64,000 nt of DNA from Citrobacter farmeri (lineage in GTDB: Bacteria; Pseudomonadota; Gammaproteobacteria; Enterobacterales; Enterobacteriaceae). The DNA is taken from positions 2,480,001-2,544,000 of the forward strand of contig NZ_CP077291.1 of the NCBI RefSeq assembly GCF_019048065.1. The letters are read 5' to 3'. Positions within the stretch are counted from its first letter, which is position 1. Each line of letters starts with the position of its first letter. Position numbers and translations under genes: made by a program. This document shows positions 17,830-28,632 of the stretch, in pieces. Below the pieces are notes generated by a model, which saw nothing but the letters and a program-made list of their open reading frames with translations, was not told where the DNA came from and made no database searches.

Positions 17830-18758
17830 ACGTCTTCTGCGGGAGTCTCGTCAGGCTCCCGCAACCACTCTTTGTTCAGCGTTTCGCTGTCTCCCAGATA
17901 GTCAAGCAGCCAGATTAGCGCGGGTGACATATCATTCTGCTGCCAGGTCAGGCAACACCCCGCATCCGGGAAAGGGTTCTCCAGGTTCAATGCCACCCAC
18001 TGTCTCTTATTGAGATACGGCTTGGCAAAATGCGTCGGCACCATACCGACACAAAGCCCGGCGCTGATACAGGTCGCGGAGGAATCCCAGTCCGGAACCA
18101 CCACCCGCTTCTGGTTGTCCAGCAACCAGGTCACGCGTTTCGGCAGCGTGCGGGAGGTATCTTCCAGTACCAGTGACGGCCAGTTGCGCAACGTGTCATC
18201 ACTGAGAGGCCCGCTCATGGCGGCCAGCGGATGTGTGCTGGCAACGACACAACACCAGCTCAGCTTGCCCATATCGCGGAAGGTGTATCGTCCTCCGACC
18301 GGGATCGCCTGGGTTGCGCCGATAGCGAGTTCAACCCTGCCATCTGACAGCGCGTCCCAGACGCCGTTGAACACCTCCTGAAAGACCAGCAACTCCACGT
18401 CATCAAAGTGGCGGTAAAAATCGACAATCAGCTGTCGCGTACGCTCCGGGCGCACGATATTGTCCACTGCGATGGGAAGTTGTCCGCGCCAGCCGTTGGC
18501 GATCTGCTGACACTGCTGGCGCGTGATCTGCATTTTTTTGATGACAGAGCGACCTTCTTTCAAAAACCAGGCTCCCGCCGGGGTCAGCACGACATCGCGG
18601 TGACGACGTTCAAAGAGCGGAACCGCCAGCCACTCTTCCAGTTGGCGGACCGTATAGCTGACCGCCGAGGGCACCCGGTGCAACTCCTGAGCGGCGGAAC
18701 TGAAACTACCGTTGCGCGCTACGGCATCAACCACTTCCAGCGCATATTCTGACCACAT
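17826..18758 (-). CDS. punR: PunR (YdhB), LysR-family activator
   Basis: This 310-residue LysR-type regulator has an N-terminal winged helix-turn-helix ([39 protein letters not shown]) and an effector-binding domain. In E. coli it activates the divergent transporter gene punC in response to purine nucleosides. The same divergent layout is kept here, with 111 bases between starts. Inside its 3' end a 7-bp stem (17839-17862, GCGGGAG/CTCCCGC) could serve as the purR terminator. Confidence 0.93.
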   Translation of the reverse strand: MWSEYALEVVDAVARNGSFSSAAQELHRVPSAVSYTVRQLEEWLAVPLFERRHRDVVLTPAGAWFLKEGRSVIKKMQITRQQCQQIANGWRGQLPIAVDNIVRPERTRQLIVDFYRHFDDVELLVFQEVFNGVWDALSDGRVELAIGATQAIPVGGRYTFRDMGKLSWCCVVASTHPLAAMSGPLSDDTLRNWPSLVLEDTSRTLPKRVTWLLDNQKRVVVPDWDSSATCISAGLCVGMVPTHFAKPYLNKRQWVALNLENPFPDAGCCLTWQQNDMSPALIWLLDYLGDSETLNKEWLREPDETPAEDV

Positions 18759-18869
18759 AATCTGCCTACAAAATTTTTGAATGCAATAAACAAATATTAC
18801 CGTTTCACAAGCCGAAATTCACTCCCTACACTCTGCGCCAGTGTCATTCATTAAAATTAGAGAACAACT

Positions 18870-20075
18870 ATGCAACCAGGAAAAGGGTTTTTAGTCTGGC
18901 TGGCAGGACTCAGCGTGTTGGGTTTTCTGGCAACCGACATGTATTTGCCCGCTTTTGCCGCCATTCAATCTGACCTGCAAACACCGGCATCTGCCGTCAG
19001 CGCCAGCCTGAGTCTTTTTTTAGCGGGCTTTGCCGTCGCGCAACTGCTGTGGGGACCGCTCTCGGACCGCTATGGCCGTAAACCGATCCTGCTACTGGGT
19101 CTGTCCATCTTCGCCCTCGGTAGCCTGGGTATGCTGTGGGTCGAAAGCGCGACGGGATTGTTGGTTCTGCGCTTTATTCAGGCAGTGGGTGTCTGTGCGG
19201 CGACAGTCATCTGGCAGGCGCTGGTCACCGATTACTATCCTTCGCACAGAATTAATCGCATTTTCGCGACGATCATGCCGCTGGTCGGGCTGTCCCCTGC
19301 ACTGGCGCCGTTATTAGGAAGTTGGATCCTGACCCATCTTTCCTGGCAGGCGATCTTTGCCACGCTGTTTATCATCACGCTGCTGCTGATGGTGCCTGCA
19401 CTGTTTTTAAAACCGACTTCCCGGGCGCGCGACGACAGTAAAGATAAACTGACCTTCACCACACTGCTGCGCGCGAAAACGTATCGCGGCAACGTACTGA
19501 TTTACGCGGCGTGTTCTGCCAGTTTCTTTGCGTGGCTGACCGGCTCGCCGTTTATTCTGAGTGAAATGGGCTACAGCCCGGCGGTGATTGGCCTGAGCTA
19601 TGTGCCGCAGACCATCGCCTTTCTGATTGGCGGCTACGGTTGTCGCGCCGCGCTGCAAAAATGGCAGGGGCAACAGCTTCTGCCCTGGCTGCTGGTTATC
19701 TATGCGCTTAGCGTGGTGGCGACATGGGCCGCAAGCTTTATTCATCACATCACGCTTGCGGAGATCCTGATCCCCTTCTGCGTGATGGCGATAGCCAATG
19801 GCGCTATTTATCCGATTGTGGTCGCCCAGGCGCTGCGCCCGTTCCCACAGGCAACGGGGCGTGCCGCTGCCCTGCAAAATACCCTGCAATTGGGTCTGTG
19901 CTTCCTGGCAAGCCTGGTGGTTTCCTGGCTTATCAGCACACCGCTGCTGACCACAACCAGCGTGATGCTGTCGACGGTCGTCCTGGCCGGAGTGGGCTAC
20001 AAGATGCAACTGCAGCCCTCAGACGCCAGCGAGCAGCATGAAGATCGCGGGATTGCCCATAGCGAATCTCATTGA
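18870..20075 (+). CDS. punC: PunC (YdhC), MFS purine nucleoside transporter
   Basis: This 401-residue protein has 12 membrane segments and is of the Bcr/CflA DHA1 type. The MFS loop motif [16 protein letters not shown] is clear, and [12 protein letters not shown] lies in helix 1. In E. coli PunC takes up purine nucleosides such as adenosine and is controlled by PunR, which is divergent here. The soluble C-terminal tail ([18 protein letters not shown]) is short and charged. Confidence 0.92.
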   Translation: MQPGKGFLVWLAGLSVLGFLATDMYLPAFAAIQSDLQTPASAVSASLSLFLAGFAVAQLLWGPLSDRYGRKPILLLGLSIFALGSLGMLWVESATGLLVLRFIQAVGVCAATVIWQALVTDYYPSHRINRIFATIMPLVGLSPALAPLLGSWILTHLSWQAIFATLFIITLLLMVPALFLKPTSRARDDSKDKLTFTTLLRAKTYRGNVLIYAACSASFFAWLTGSPFILSEMGYSPAVIGLSYVPQTIAFLIGGYGCRAALQKWQGQQLLPWLLVIYALSVVATWAASFIHHITLAEILIPFCVMAIANGAIYPIVVAQALRPFPQATGRAAALQNTLQLGLCFLASLVVSWLISTPLLTTTSVMLSTVVLAGVGYKMQLQPSDASEQHEDRGIAHSESH

Positions 20076-20141
20076 TATCACTCACATTCGCCGTTAATTA
20101 GTCGACTAACAATTTTTGGTTGTATCATCAATTTTTGAGGC

Positions 20142-20148
20142 CTATACT
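20142..20148 (+). promoter_or_regulatory. Candidate sigma-S type -10 box in the 291-base cfa leader
   Basis: The spacer 20076-20366 holds no gene. It contains CCTATACTAA (CTATACT at 20142-20148), the classic RpoS -10 form. A short hairpin (GGGAAC/GTTCCC, 20191-20208) follows downstream. E. coli cfa is known to have a sigma-70 promoter with a long leader and a sigma-S promoter. Which promoter this box serves is inferred. Confidence 0.55.
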
Positions 20149-20366
20149 AAATTTCGGTTGTTAAAATTACGATAATTATTATGTGTTAACGGGAACCGGA
20201 GCGTTCCCGGTTCACCATGGATGGCCTTTTCGGCAAGGGGTTCTCCCTTCCTCTGTTCTACGTCGGATAATAGACTCGCGGAATGACCCCGCGAGATTTC
20301 TCATAAAGCCCAAAAAGCGTCTACGCTGTTTTAAGGTTCTGATCACCGACCAGTGATGGAGAAACT

Positions 20367-21515
20367 ATGAGTTCATCGTGTATAGAAGAAGTCAGCGTAC
20401 CGGATGACGACTGGTACCGTATCACTAACGAATTGTTAAGCCGCGCGGGCATCGCCATCAACGGCTCTTCACCAGCAGATATACGCGTCAAAAACCCCGA
20501 TTTTTTCAAACGCGTTTTACAAGAGGGGTCGCTCGGCCTGGGTGAGAGTTATATGGATGGCTGGTGGGAGTGCGATCGGCTGGACCAGTTTTTTAGCAAA
20601 GTCCTGCGCGCAGGACTTGAAAACCAACTTCCGCATCATTTCAAAGATACCCTCCGCATCGCCGGCGCTCGCCTGTTTAATTTACAAAATAAAAAACGGG
20701 CGTGGATCGTGGGTAAAGAGCATTACGATCTCGGTAACGATCTGTTCAGTCGCATGCTCGATCCGTATATGCAGTATTCCTGCGCTTACTGGAAGGATGC
20801 TGACACTCTTGAAGAGGCGCAGCAGGCTAAACTGCGGTTAATCTGCGAGAAGTTGCAGCTACAACCAGGAATGCGCGTGTTGGATATTGGCTGTGGTTGG
20901 GGCGGTTTATCGCACTATATGGCGACGAAGTACGGCGTCAGCGTGGTTGGTGTGACCATTTCCGCCGAACAGCAGAAAATGGCACAAACACGCTGTGCCG
21001 GACTGGATGTGTCGATTCTGCTACAGGATTATCGCGATCTGCACGATCGGTTCGATCGCATTGTGTCAGTAGGCATGTTTGAGCACGTCGGTCCTAAAAA
21101 CTACCCGACCTATTTCGAGGTGGTCGATCGCAATCTGAAACCAGAGGGACTGTTCTTGCTGCACACTATCGGTTCGAAAAAAACCGATAATAATGTCGAT
21201 CCGTGGATCAATAAGTATATCTTCCCGAACGGCTGCCTTCCGTCCGTGCGTCAGATAGCCAACGCCAGCGAAGCACACTTTGTGATGGAAGACTGGCACA
21301 ACTTTGGCGCGGATTACGACACAACGCTGATGGCATGGTATGAACGTTTCCTCGCCGCCTGGCCTGAAATTGCCGACAACTATACCGAGCGCTTTAAGCG
21401 GATGTTTAGCTACTACCTGAACGCCTGCGCCGGGGCGTTTCGCGCCCGTGATATTCAGCTCTGGCAAGTGGTGTTCTCGCGCGGTGTCGAAGACGGCCTG
21501 CGCGTTGCCCGCTAA
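20367..21515 (+). CDS. cfa: Cyclopropane fatty acid synthase
   Basis: This 382-residue S-adenosylmethionine methyltransferase adds a methylene bridge to unsaturated acyl chains of membrane phospholipids on entry into stationary phase or acid stress. The SAM-binding motif I is VLDIGCGWGGLSHYMA. The catalytic-domain signatures YSCAYW, MFEHVGPKNYPTYF and the C-terminal RDIQLWQVVFSRG are present. Length equals the E. coli enzyme. A GC-rich hairpin follows. Confidence 0.98.
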   Translation: MSSSCIEEVSVPDDDWYRITNELLSRAGIAINGSSPADIRVKNPDFFKRVLQEGSLGLGESYMDGWWECDRLDQFFSKVLRAGLENQLPHHFKDTLRIAGARLFNLQNKKRAWIVGKEHYDLGNDLFSRMLDPYMQYSCAYWKDADTLEEAQQAKLRLICEKLQLQPGMRVLDIGCGWGGLSHYMATKYGVSVVGVTISAEQQKMAQTRCAGLDVSILLQDYRDLHDRFDRIVSVGMFEHVGPKNYPTYFEVVDRNLKPEGLFLLHTIGSKKTDNNVDPWINKYIFPNGCLPSVRQIANASEAHFVMEDWHNFGADYDTTLMAWYERFLAAWPEIADNYTERFKRMFSYYLNACAGAFRARDIQLWQVVFSRGVEDGLRVAR

Positions 21516-21522
21516 TCTTCAA

Positions 21523-21544
21523 GCCCCCGCCGGGTTGCGGGGGC
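21523..21544. terminator. GC-rich hairpin between convergent cfa and ribC
   Basis: An 8-bp perfect stem GCCCCCGC/GCGGGGGC with a 6-base loop lies 8 bases after the cfa stop and 10 bases before the ribC stop on the other strand. T-tracts are lacking, but position suggests a bidirectional terminator. Confidence 0.6.
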
Positions 21545-21553
21545 AGCGCTGTT

Positions 21554-22195
21554 TTACATGTCGCTGGCGGTGTTGTTCACCGCGGCTTCACGCGCGGCCA
21601 GCACGCGTTCTACCGTATCCACTACGGCCTGTGTTTGCGGGTCGATTTCGATATTGACGCGCGCCCCCAGTTTTTTCTTACCCAACGTCGTTCGTTCCAG
21701 TGTTTCCGGAATAAGATGCACGCAAAACCGCGTCGCGGTCACTTCGCCGACGGTCAGGCTGATCCCATCAATACCGATAAATCCTTTATACAGGATGTAT
21801 TTCATTAACGTCGGATCCTGGACTTTGAACCAGATCTGACGGTTATTCTCTGAAGTGAGGATCTTTGACACTTCCGCCGTGGTCATGATGTGACCGGACA
21901 TCAAATGCCCGCCAATCTCATCGCTGAATTTTGCCGCGCGCTCGACGTTCACCTGATCGCCAATTTTCAGATCGCCCAGATTGGTAATACGCAGCGTCTC
22001 TTTCATCAGATCAAAACTGATGCGGTTGCCGTGAATTTCAGTCACGGTCAGGCAGCAGCCGTTATGCGCCACCGATGCGCCCGTTTCCAGCGCGTCCAGC
22101 ATGTATTCAGGTAATTCCACTACATGGGTGCGAAAATTTGGTTTTTCATCAATCGACACCAGTTTTGCGGTGCCCTGCACAATACCTGTAAACAT
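21554..22195 (-). CDS. ribC: Riboflavin synthase alpha chain
   Basis: This 213-residue cytoplasmic enzyme dismutates two 6,7-dimethyl-8-ribityllumazine molecules into riboflavin and a pyrimidine. It shows two tandem lumazine-binding barrels beginning [12 protein letters not shown] (about 1-97) and [10 protein letters not shown] (about 98-190). The active-site segment NGCCLTV and the second-domain [10 protein letters not shown] are visible. The gene is called ribE in some annotations. It is divergent from mdtK. Confidence 0.97.
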   Translation of the reverse strand: MFTGIVQGTAKLVSIDEKPNFRTHVVELPEYMLDALETGASVAHNGCCLTVTEIHGNRISFDLMKETLRITNLGDLKIGDQVNVERAAKFSDEIGGHLMSGHIMTTAEVSKILTSENNRQIWFKVQDPTLMKYILYKGFIGIDGISLTVGEVTATRFCVHLIPETLERTTLGKKKLGARVNIEIDPQTQAVVDTVERVLAAREAAVNNTASDM

Positions 22196-22269
22196 ACCTG
22201 CAACTCCTGAATTCAGTTAAGCCATTTCTGCCTGCCACAATAGCAGTTGGAAAATCAGGTTGCCAGTGA

Positions 22270-23787
<1,518 letters not shown>

Positions 23788-23793
23788 AACGGC

Positions 23794-23817
23794 AATAGCC
23801 GCCGGTTGGCGGCTATT
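23794..23817 (+). terminator. Hairpin after mdtK
   Basis: A perfect 10-bp stem (AATAGCCGCC/GGCGGCTATT) with a GGTT loop lies 6 bases after the mdtK stop. It has only a mixed CTCTCG tail. Confidence 0.6.
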
Positions 23818-23883
23818 CTCTCGACATTTTGCGCACTTCCTCCGCAATCGGGTGAAATCCGGAAGAAAATTACCATTTCCCTC

Positions 23884-23912
23884 TTGCCTCATCCCGGCTC
23901 TGCCGCTAATAT
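23884..23912 (+). promoter_or_regulatory. Promoter of the tRNA-Val pair
   Basis: TTGCCT (23884-23889) and TAATAT (23907-23912) are separated by exactly 17 bases. They are followed by a GC-rich TCGTCCCC discriminator typical of stringently controlled stable-RNA promoters, 27 bases before the first tRNA. Confidence 0.75.
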
Positions 23913-23938
23913 TCGTCCCCGTTGTCACACACAACATT

Positions 23939-24015
23939 GCGTTCATAGCTCAGTTGGTTAGAGCACCACCTTGACATGGTGGGGGTCGTTGGTTCGAGTC
24001 CAATTGAACGCACCA
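23939..24015 (+). tRNA. valV: tRNA-Val (GAC), first copy
   Basis: This 77-base tRNA has encoded CCA. Acceptor arms GCGTTCA/TGAACGC pair, the D arm contains AGCTCAGTTGGTTAGAGC, the anticodon loop is TTGACAT (anticodon GAC), and the T arm contains GGTTCGAGTCC. It sits in the same place as valV in E. coli, downstream of mdtK. Confidence 0.98.
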
Positions 24016-24029
24016 TCTCATCTTGATAT

Positions 24030-24106
24030 GCGTCTGTAGCTCAGTTGGTTAGAGCACCACCTTGACATGGTGGGGGTCGATGGTTCGAGTCCATTCAGAC
24101 GCACCA
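24030..24106 (+). tRNA. valW: tRNA-Val (GAC), second copy
   Basis: This 77-base tRNA has encoded CCA. Acceptor arms GCGTCTG/CAGACGC pair. The body is nearly identical to the first copy, with anticodon GAC. The 14-base spacer between the copies suggests one processed precursor. An accessory gene pair begins about 55 bases beyond its 3' end. Confidence 0.98.
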
Positions 24107-24161
24107 TTTCGTTATCTTCCTGTTATTCGATAATTTTTTCATCTGCTAAGTAGCAATCCCG

Positions 24162-25886
24162 TTAATGACTGAACAGTAAACGGTCGTTTTTCGCCTGACT
24201 GTCCGCGATATAGAAACGGGTAAACCAGGCCGGCTGCCCCGAGATCGCAGTGGGTTTGAGCAGTTTAAGCACCTGAATGTTGACGGCATCCTGCATTCGC
24301 TGGCGAAATTGCAGATGATCAAACACCCTGATGGCTTCAATAACGTAAGCCGTCGCAATCTTTTGATCTTCAATCATGATCAGGTGGTCACCATTATCCT
24401 TCTCACCCGAGGGGGCCAGATTGCTCGAACCGGTGAACACTTTAGCGCCTGGCAGATTAAAATCCGTCACCACAAATTTATGATGAACATTGATTCCTCC
24501 ACCGCCAGCCCACTCCGTGCGAAATGGCTCTGGCGCTTTTTTCGCCAGATACGCGAAATCGGCAACGGCCAGCGTGCCGTCGGGTTTAATCACCTGTAAT
24601 TTACCCGCCGTGTCCACTGTCCCATAGCTGAACACGGGTCGGGTCAGCAGTTTTGAAAGCGCAACGCCCACTGGCGATTCCTGCATCAGATTAAGAAAAG
24701 CAACGGAATAGAACACTGACGAACTCGCCTGGTTAATGGCGTTCACCACCGGGTCTAGCGAAAGCGACGTTGCGAGATGGGGAGAATACGAGACGTTAAC
24801 CGTCGGACCATTAGCATGTTTTATTGTCTGTATACTCTGCGATAGCGGCGAGTGACGAAACGCTTTAGGCTCGGTGAACGCCTCATCAAACATCTGGCCG
24901 AACGATGCGGCAACGCCAGAGGAATGAAAAACCAGCACGTTATTCGCCTGAATATAAAGACCGCGGAAAGAAAAATTGGTTGAACCGCACAGCACTTTAA
25001 CAGCCTGATTTTGCTTATCGCGCTGGATCAGCACCTTATGATGCTGAAGATTAAAAAAGCGGGTACGTGTTACCTTTGCTCCCGCGGCAGCCAGTCGCTC
25101 TGCGGCCATGCTTTCACTGCTATTGCTTGCGCCGTGTCCTTTCAGGACGCCCTTCTCTTTCTTTGAGGAGTCGTCAATAACCGCGCGCAGACGAGGGCCG
25201 ATCGCCTCCAGTTTTTTGACCAGATCGGGTAGATTCAGATCGTAGGCCATAATATCGAGCCGGAGTTCAGGATTGTCTGATACCTCCTGAATAAATGTAT
25301 CAATCAGCGTTTTTGCTTCAAATCCCAGCCAGTCATAAACGGTCTCATCCCGGTTATTTTTCACATCGTCGCGCAATTTAAAATTAAGCCCATCTTCTCC
25401 CTGACCGGGAATAATGTCAGCGTTATTATTAAACTGGTCACGATATGCCTGCGACGACGCGAAGTTGCGCGTAAAACCAATATCAACAATACCGTCGTAG
25501 GTGACCGGCGAAAGTTCAATACTGTTTTCCAGAGTAATTCCTTCGCGTAGGCGCCCATCAGGATCCATATGCATTTTAGTTGCCTGATAGTGATAAATTC
25601 CTGTTACCGGTTGCCAGGGAAAATGGATCCAGCGAAATCTCTGCAACGGTGCAATATTGGTAGCAAACAGTCGATCGCCAGTCACCGTTACCGCGGAGTA
25701 ATCAAAGGCAATGCGATTTTTGAGGTAGGTAAAAGCGTGACTGTTTGGCGGGCGCACCTTTATGGCAAAGCCGACAAAGTCTGGTTCCGGGTCATCAACA
25801 TCAAAACCCAGCAGTACCATTCTTTCTCCACGCCACAGTTTAAAATGAAAACCATTATCCGTGGTATAGCAGGTATATCCTGACAT
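24162..25886 (-). CDS. Phospholipase D-superfamily protein (accessory)
   Basis: This 574-residue protein has two PLD-type HKD regions. The second is canonical: HHKFVVTD (His468-x-Lys470-x4-Asp475) followed by GSSNLAPSGE. The first is HHKVLIQRD (His282/283, Lys284, Asp290) followed by GSTNFSFRG; here the Asp is one residue out of register. The roughly 200 N-terminal residues precede the PLD core and match no family I recognise. No signal peptide or membrane helix is seen, so it is probably cytoplasmic. It could cleave phosphodiester bonds in lipid or nucleic acid. It is the downstream gene of a two-gene unit with the exported membrane protein 59 bases upstream, inserted between tRNA-Val and ydhR, a place where E. 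coli K-12 has no gene. Confidence 0.8.
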   Translation of the reverse strand: MSGYTCYTTDNGFHFKLWRGERMVLLGFDVDDPEPDFVGFAIKVRPPNSHAFTYLKNRIAFDYSAVTVTGDRLFATNIAPLQRFRWIHFPWQPVTGIYHYQATKMHMDPDGRLREGITLENSIELSPVTYDGIVDIGFTRNFASSQAYRDQFNNNADIIPGQGEDGLNFKLRDDVKNNRDETVYDWLGFEAKTLIDTFIQEVSDNPELRLDIMAYDLNLPDLVKKLEAIGPRLRAVIDDSSKKEKGVLKGHGASNSSESMAAERLAAAGAKVTRTRFFNLQHHKVLIQRDKQNQAVKVLCGSTNFSFRGLYIQANNVLVFHSSGVAASFGQMFDEAFTEPKAFRHSPLSQSIQTIKHANGPTVNVSYSPHLATSLSLDPVVNAINQASSSVFYSVAFLNLMQESPVGVALSKLLTRPVFSYGTVDTAGKLQVIKPDGTLAVADFAYLAKKAPEPFRTEWAGGGGINVHHKFVVTDFNLPGAKVFTGSSNLAPSGEKDNGDHLIMIEDQKIATAYVIEAIRVFDHLQFRQRMQDAVNIQVLKLLKPTAISGQPAWFTRFYIADSQAKNDRLLFSH

Positions 25887-25945
25887 TGTGACCTCGCTGG
25901 CTAATTGAGTATTTCTCTACAAAGGCCTGGCCCCGACAGTCGACG

Positions 25946-27007
25946 CTACTGCAGTCTGACGACTGAAAAATCAACAATCGCCCTTGCGGCAAAACAGTAA
26001 GGTGCCGAACTTCTGATATCAGAGATCTTATTACCGTTCACGTCATACAGTTGGTTACTGTTGAGATCGCGAATGGCGAAATAGTACAGTTTGTCCAATG
26101 CCGTGACGCGCATACCGCCGCTGGCAGGAAGACGGCCACGGGACGGAAACATTATTGCCTTTAACTGCCCCTCTCCTGGTGGCGTAAATATCGCCAGCGT
26201 CGGTGCGGTCCCCACGGGCGCAGCGTCTTCCAGCATTTCAACGCTCAGACGCCGTCCTGGCAGAACCGCCGAAATATCCAGAGAGACCCAGGCTTCATTT
26301 TGTGCCAGTGAATCCCGTTCGGCATTCGGATCCTGGCGGGGAAGCGCGGAGCGAAAGCCAAGCCCTGTCAGAATTTTGTTTACCCCTACGCTGCCTCCGC
26401 TGACGATCATCGCAGTGAGTATCTCGGTGAACACGTCCCCGGCAACCGTGAGTCCACGGTAGGCAGAAAATAATTCAGCCATCAGGTCGAGCTTAAACGA
26501 ACTGACAACGAGCCAGGAGCCCACCAGCATAATCGGGGTACGCCAGGCGCGTCCCACCACAACGGCCTGAAAAAGACGCCAGTTAAACAGTAGCGCGAAG
26601 GCGCTTTCCATCAGCAGCGCCAGCACAAAGGTTGCCATCAGCACCACGAAGGCTTGCTGGAGGGAGGCTGATGAGATCTGAGTCTGTTGCTGCGGAATGA
26701 TCTGTATCTGCAACGGTTTGTCCCCAGGACAAGGAACAAGGTTGGTCTCTCCGGTATCAATCGTCACCAGGAAAGGAACCTGCTGTGCCGCGGGTACGAT
26801 GATACTGGCAACGTACAGCGCCCCGTCCTTTTCCACGGCTATCTTACCGACAGAAGAAGCCTCCGGCGGCCGGATGCAGGGGGCGCGGGCAATCGCTGTG
26901 GCGACGCCCGGCTGGACAGGAACAATGGCACTCGGCGCGGCCTGTAATTCAGTCGTGGGATTTAGCAATAATAATGCGCTGACAGGAAAAATAAGAAGTG
27001 CTCGCAT
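25946..27007 (-). CDS. Unrecognised exported membrane protein, partner of the PLD gene
   Basis: I do not recognise this 353-residue protein. It has a signal-peptide-like N terminus (about 1-23, ending LQA), a periplasmic-looking segment with two Cys (about 24-112), a strong membrane helix (about 117-142, FVVLMATFVLALLMESAFALLF), and two further moderately hydrophobic stretches (about 155-172 and 190-212). A soluble C-terminal domain ends in a Tyr/Asn/Asp-rich part (LYYFAIRDLNSNQLYDVNGNKI). The ATG at 27007 has GAGG upstream. It is the first gene of the pair with the PLD protein. A paired membrane protein plus nuclease/lipase-like gene could be an envelope-stress, defence or antagonism module, but nothing here proves that. 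Confidence 0.7.
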   Translation of the reverse strand: MRALLIFPVSALLLLNPTTELQAAPSAIVPVQPGVATAIARAPCIRPPEASSVGKIAVEKDGALYVASIIVPAAQQVPFLVTIDTGETNLVPCPGDKPLQIQIIPQQQTQISSASLQQAFVVLMATFVLALLMESAFALLFNWRLFQAVVVGRAWRTPIMLVGSWLVVSSFKLDLMAELFSAYRGLTVAGDVFTEILTAMIVSGGSVGVNKILTGLGFRSALPRQDPNAERDSLAQNEAWVSLDISAVLPGRRLSVEMLEDAAPVGTAPTLAIFTPPGEGQLKAIMFPSRGRLPASGGMRVTALDKLYYFAIRDLNSNQLYDVNGNKISDIRSSAPYCFAARAIVDFSVVRLQ

Positions 27008-27383
27008 CGTGGCCTCGTGACGAATAATGAAGGAATATCACGTGATTCAGTTGCTTTTGTGAGAATAGCGGGTTTAAACGTATCGGGGCTAAGCGTAATC
27101 CATGATATAAGCTAGGATCTTTCACCCGTTGAGGTGATCGCAAAATAATATTTCGTTCAGAAAACAGGCGCCATTGCCCTATTACTTCTGGTCAACACGT
27201 CGTGAAGCATGAATAACGCCCATTAGCTGAGCGCGCTAAATTTTAAAAACCTTACGCCAGAGAAAATGAGTCAACATTATTGTTCCCCTGAATCTGATAC
27301 AATCCAGAACATAATGTCAGAGGGAAACGCCCGGGATATTTTCATCGTGCGTTATCGTTGAGTATTTTAGATGGAGAAGCACT
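27008..27383. other. Spacer between the accessory pair and ydhR
   Basis: These 376 bases hold no gene I can support. They must contain the promoter of the leftward accessory pair and that of ydhR. A TACAAT -10-like box lies at 27298-27303. I could find no copy of the tRNA-Val 3' end here, so no attachment-site duplication is evident. Confidence 0.5.
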
Positions 27384-27689
27384 ATGCCTAAATTATTACA
27401 GCTTCATTTCGCATTTCATGGACCGTTTGGACAAGAAATGGCAGACCAGTTGGGAGAACTGGCGGCGTCAATTAATCAGGAGCCAGGTTTTTTATGGAAG
27501 GTGTGGACGGAAAGTGAGCAAAACCAGGAAGCGGGTGGGATCTATCTTTTCGAAAATGAAGAGACCGCGCTGGCCTATCTGGACAAGCATACCGCGCGTT
27601 TGAAAAATCTCGGCGTTGAGGAAGTGATTGCCAAAATTTTTGATGTGAATATCCCGCTAAGCAAAATCAATAAAGCAAAATTCGACTAA
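27384..27689 (+). CDS. ydhR: YdhR, putative monooxygenase (dimeric alpha/beta barrel)
   Basis: This 101-residue protein matches E. coli YdhR along its length ([59 protein letters not shown]). The fold is the ferredoxin-like ABM/EthD barrel of small cofactor-free monooxygenases. Its substrate is unknown. A strong hairpin follows directly. Confidence 0.92.
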   Translation: MPKLLQLHFAFHGPFGQEMADQLGELAASINQEPGFLWKVWTESEQNQEAGGIYLFENEETALAYLDKHTARLKNLGVEEVIAKIFDVNIPLSKINKAKFD

Positions 27690-27699
27690 CGGAGATTGA

Positions 27700-27720
27700 T
27701 GAGGGGGCGCTTCCCCCTCA
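27700..27720. terminator. Hairpin between convergent ydhR and MBL-fold gene
   Basis: A perfect 8-bp stem TGAGGGGG/CCCCCTCA with a CGCTT loop fills the gap between the ydhR stop and the stop of the gene on the other strand. Probably a bidirectional terminator. Confidence 0.65.
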
Positions 27721-27726
27721 GATGAC

Positions 27727-28524
27727 TCAACGAGATGCCAGGCAGGAGAGATATTTTGCTCCCGCACGTTGCACAATCTCATGGGCATCGCCGACCCTAT
27801 TCTGCCCTTCGAACGCGCCATACAAACTGGCGAATTTCACACCTTCCAGCCGACGCGTGATGCCTGCCACGGTTTTTGCCGACAGGGGCAACATATTGGG
27901 ATAGCTCCACATAAACGATACCGCGTCGGCACCAGGGGTGATCTGCAGAATATCTCCGGTGAGGATAGTCCCTTCCCCTTCATCCTGATACAGAACGGTT
28001 CCACCAGCAAAATGGCCGCCCAGTCGCAATAGCGTGACGCCAGGCAGCAACGCGTGCTCTTCCCCTTCCCACAAGCGGATCCAGGGACTGTCGCGCATAA
28101 CCCAGTCACGATCAGCGGCATGAAGCCAGACGGGCGCGTCAAACGTCTTCGCCCAGTCCTGCATCGTGGTGTAGTAGTGAGGATGGGAGATCGCGATGGC
28201 GCTTAATCCGCCCAATGCCTGGATAAGCGTTCGGGTTGCCGGATCCAGGTTTGCAATGCAATCCCAGAGAACATTTCCCACCGGCGTTCTGAGCAGAAAC
28301 GCCCGTTGATTTATCGCAAAAGAAGGTACGGTTGTCAGACTAAACAGTTGCGGCGTATGCTGCTGCCACTTGTTGGTATGAGTAAGAATCAGTTCATCGA
28401 AACCGATCCATGCCTGCCCGGATACCGGCACATATTGCCGCTCATCTTCACAGATTTTACAGCCTTCGACGGCTCTCTGACTGTCGTCATACGAGGTACC
28501 ACAGGCTTTACACAGCGTTATCAT
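27727..28524 (-). CDS. Zinc-ribbon plus metallo-beta-lactamase-fold protein
   Basis: This 265-residue protein starts with a four-Cys knuckle (LCKACGTSYDD...EGCKICEDE) and continues into an MBL fold. The usual HxHxDH motif reads HPHYYTT, so the first two His are kept and the Asp/His pair is replaced. Later ligands are plausible (GGHFAGGTVLY, LTGDILQ). The ATG at 28524 is preferred over the GTG two codons upstream because AGGAG is then 5 bases away. It is absent from this place in E. coli K-12. Probably a cytoplasmic hydrolase-like protein of unknown substrate, perhaps with one metal. Confidence 0.8.
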   Translation of the reverse strand: MITLCKACGTSYDDSQRAVEGCKICEDERQYVPVSGQAWIGFDELILTHTNKWQQHTPQLFSLTTVPSFAINQRAFLLRTPVGNVLWDCIANLDPATRTLIQALGGLSAIAISHPHYYTTMQDWAKTFDAPVWLHAADRDWVMRDSPWIRLWEGEEHALLPGVTLLRLGGHFAGGTVLYQDEGEGTILTGDILQITPGADAVSFMWSYPNMLPLSAKTVAGITRRLEGVKFASLYGAFEGQNRVGDAHEIVQRAGAKYLSCLASR

Positions 28525-28632
28525 CTTCACTCCTGCCCTGACTAAATCAACGGTAAGTATGGCAGAGCCTGACTCATCTACACTTACTGGAAGTATCAGT
28601 AGCGGAATAAGAATAATGGGACGGACAGGAAT

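Noticed and set aside
23939..24106. Tandem tRNA-Val copies as a repeat of special interest
   Set aside because: The same tandem pair occurs in E. coli (valV, valW); it is ordinary.
24016..27383. Integrative-island attachment sites flanking the PLD cassette
   Set aside because: No second copy of the tRNA-Val 3' end could be found by eye and no integrase gene is present, so island integration is not claimed.
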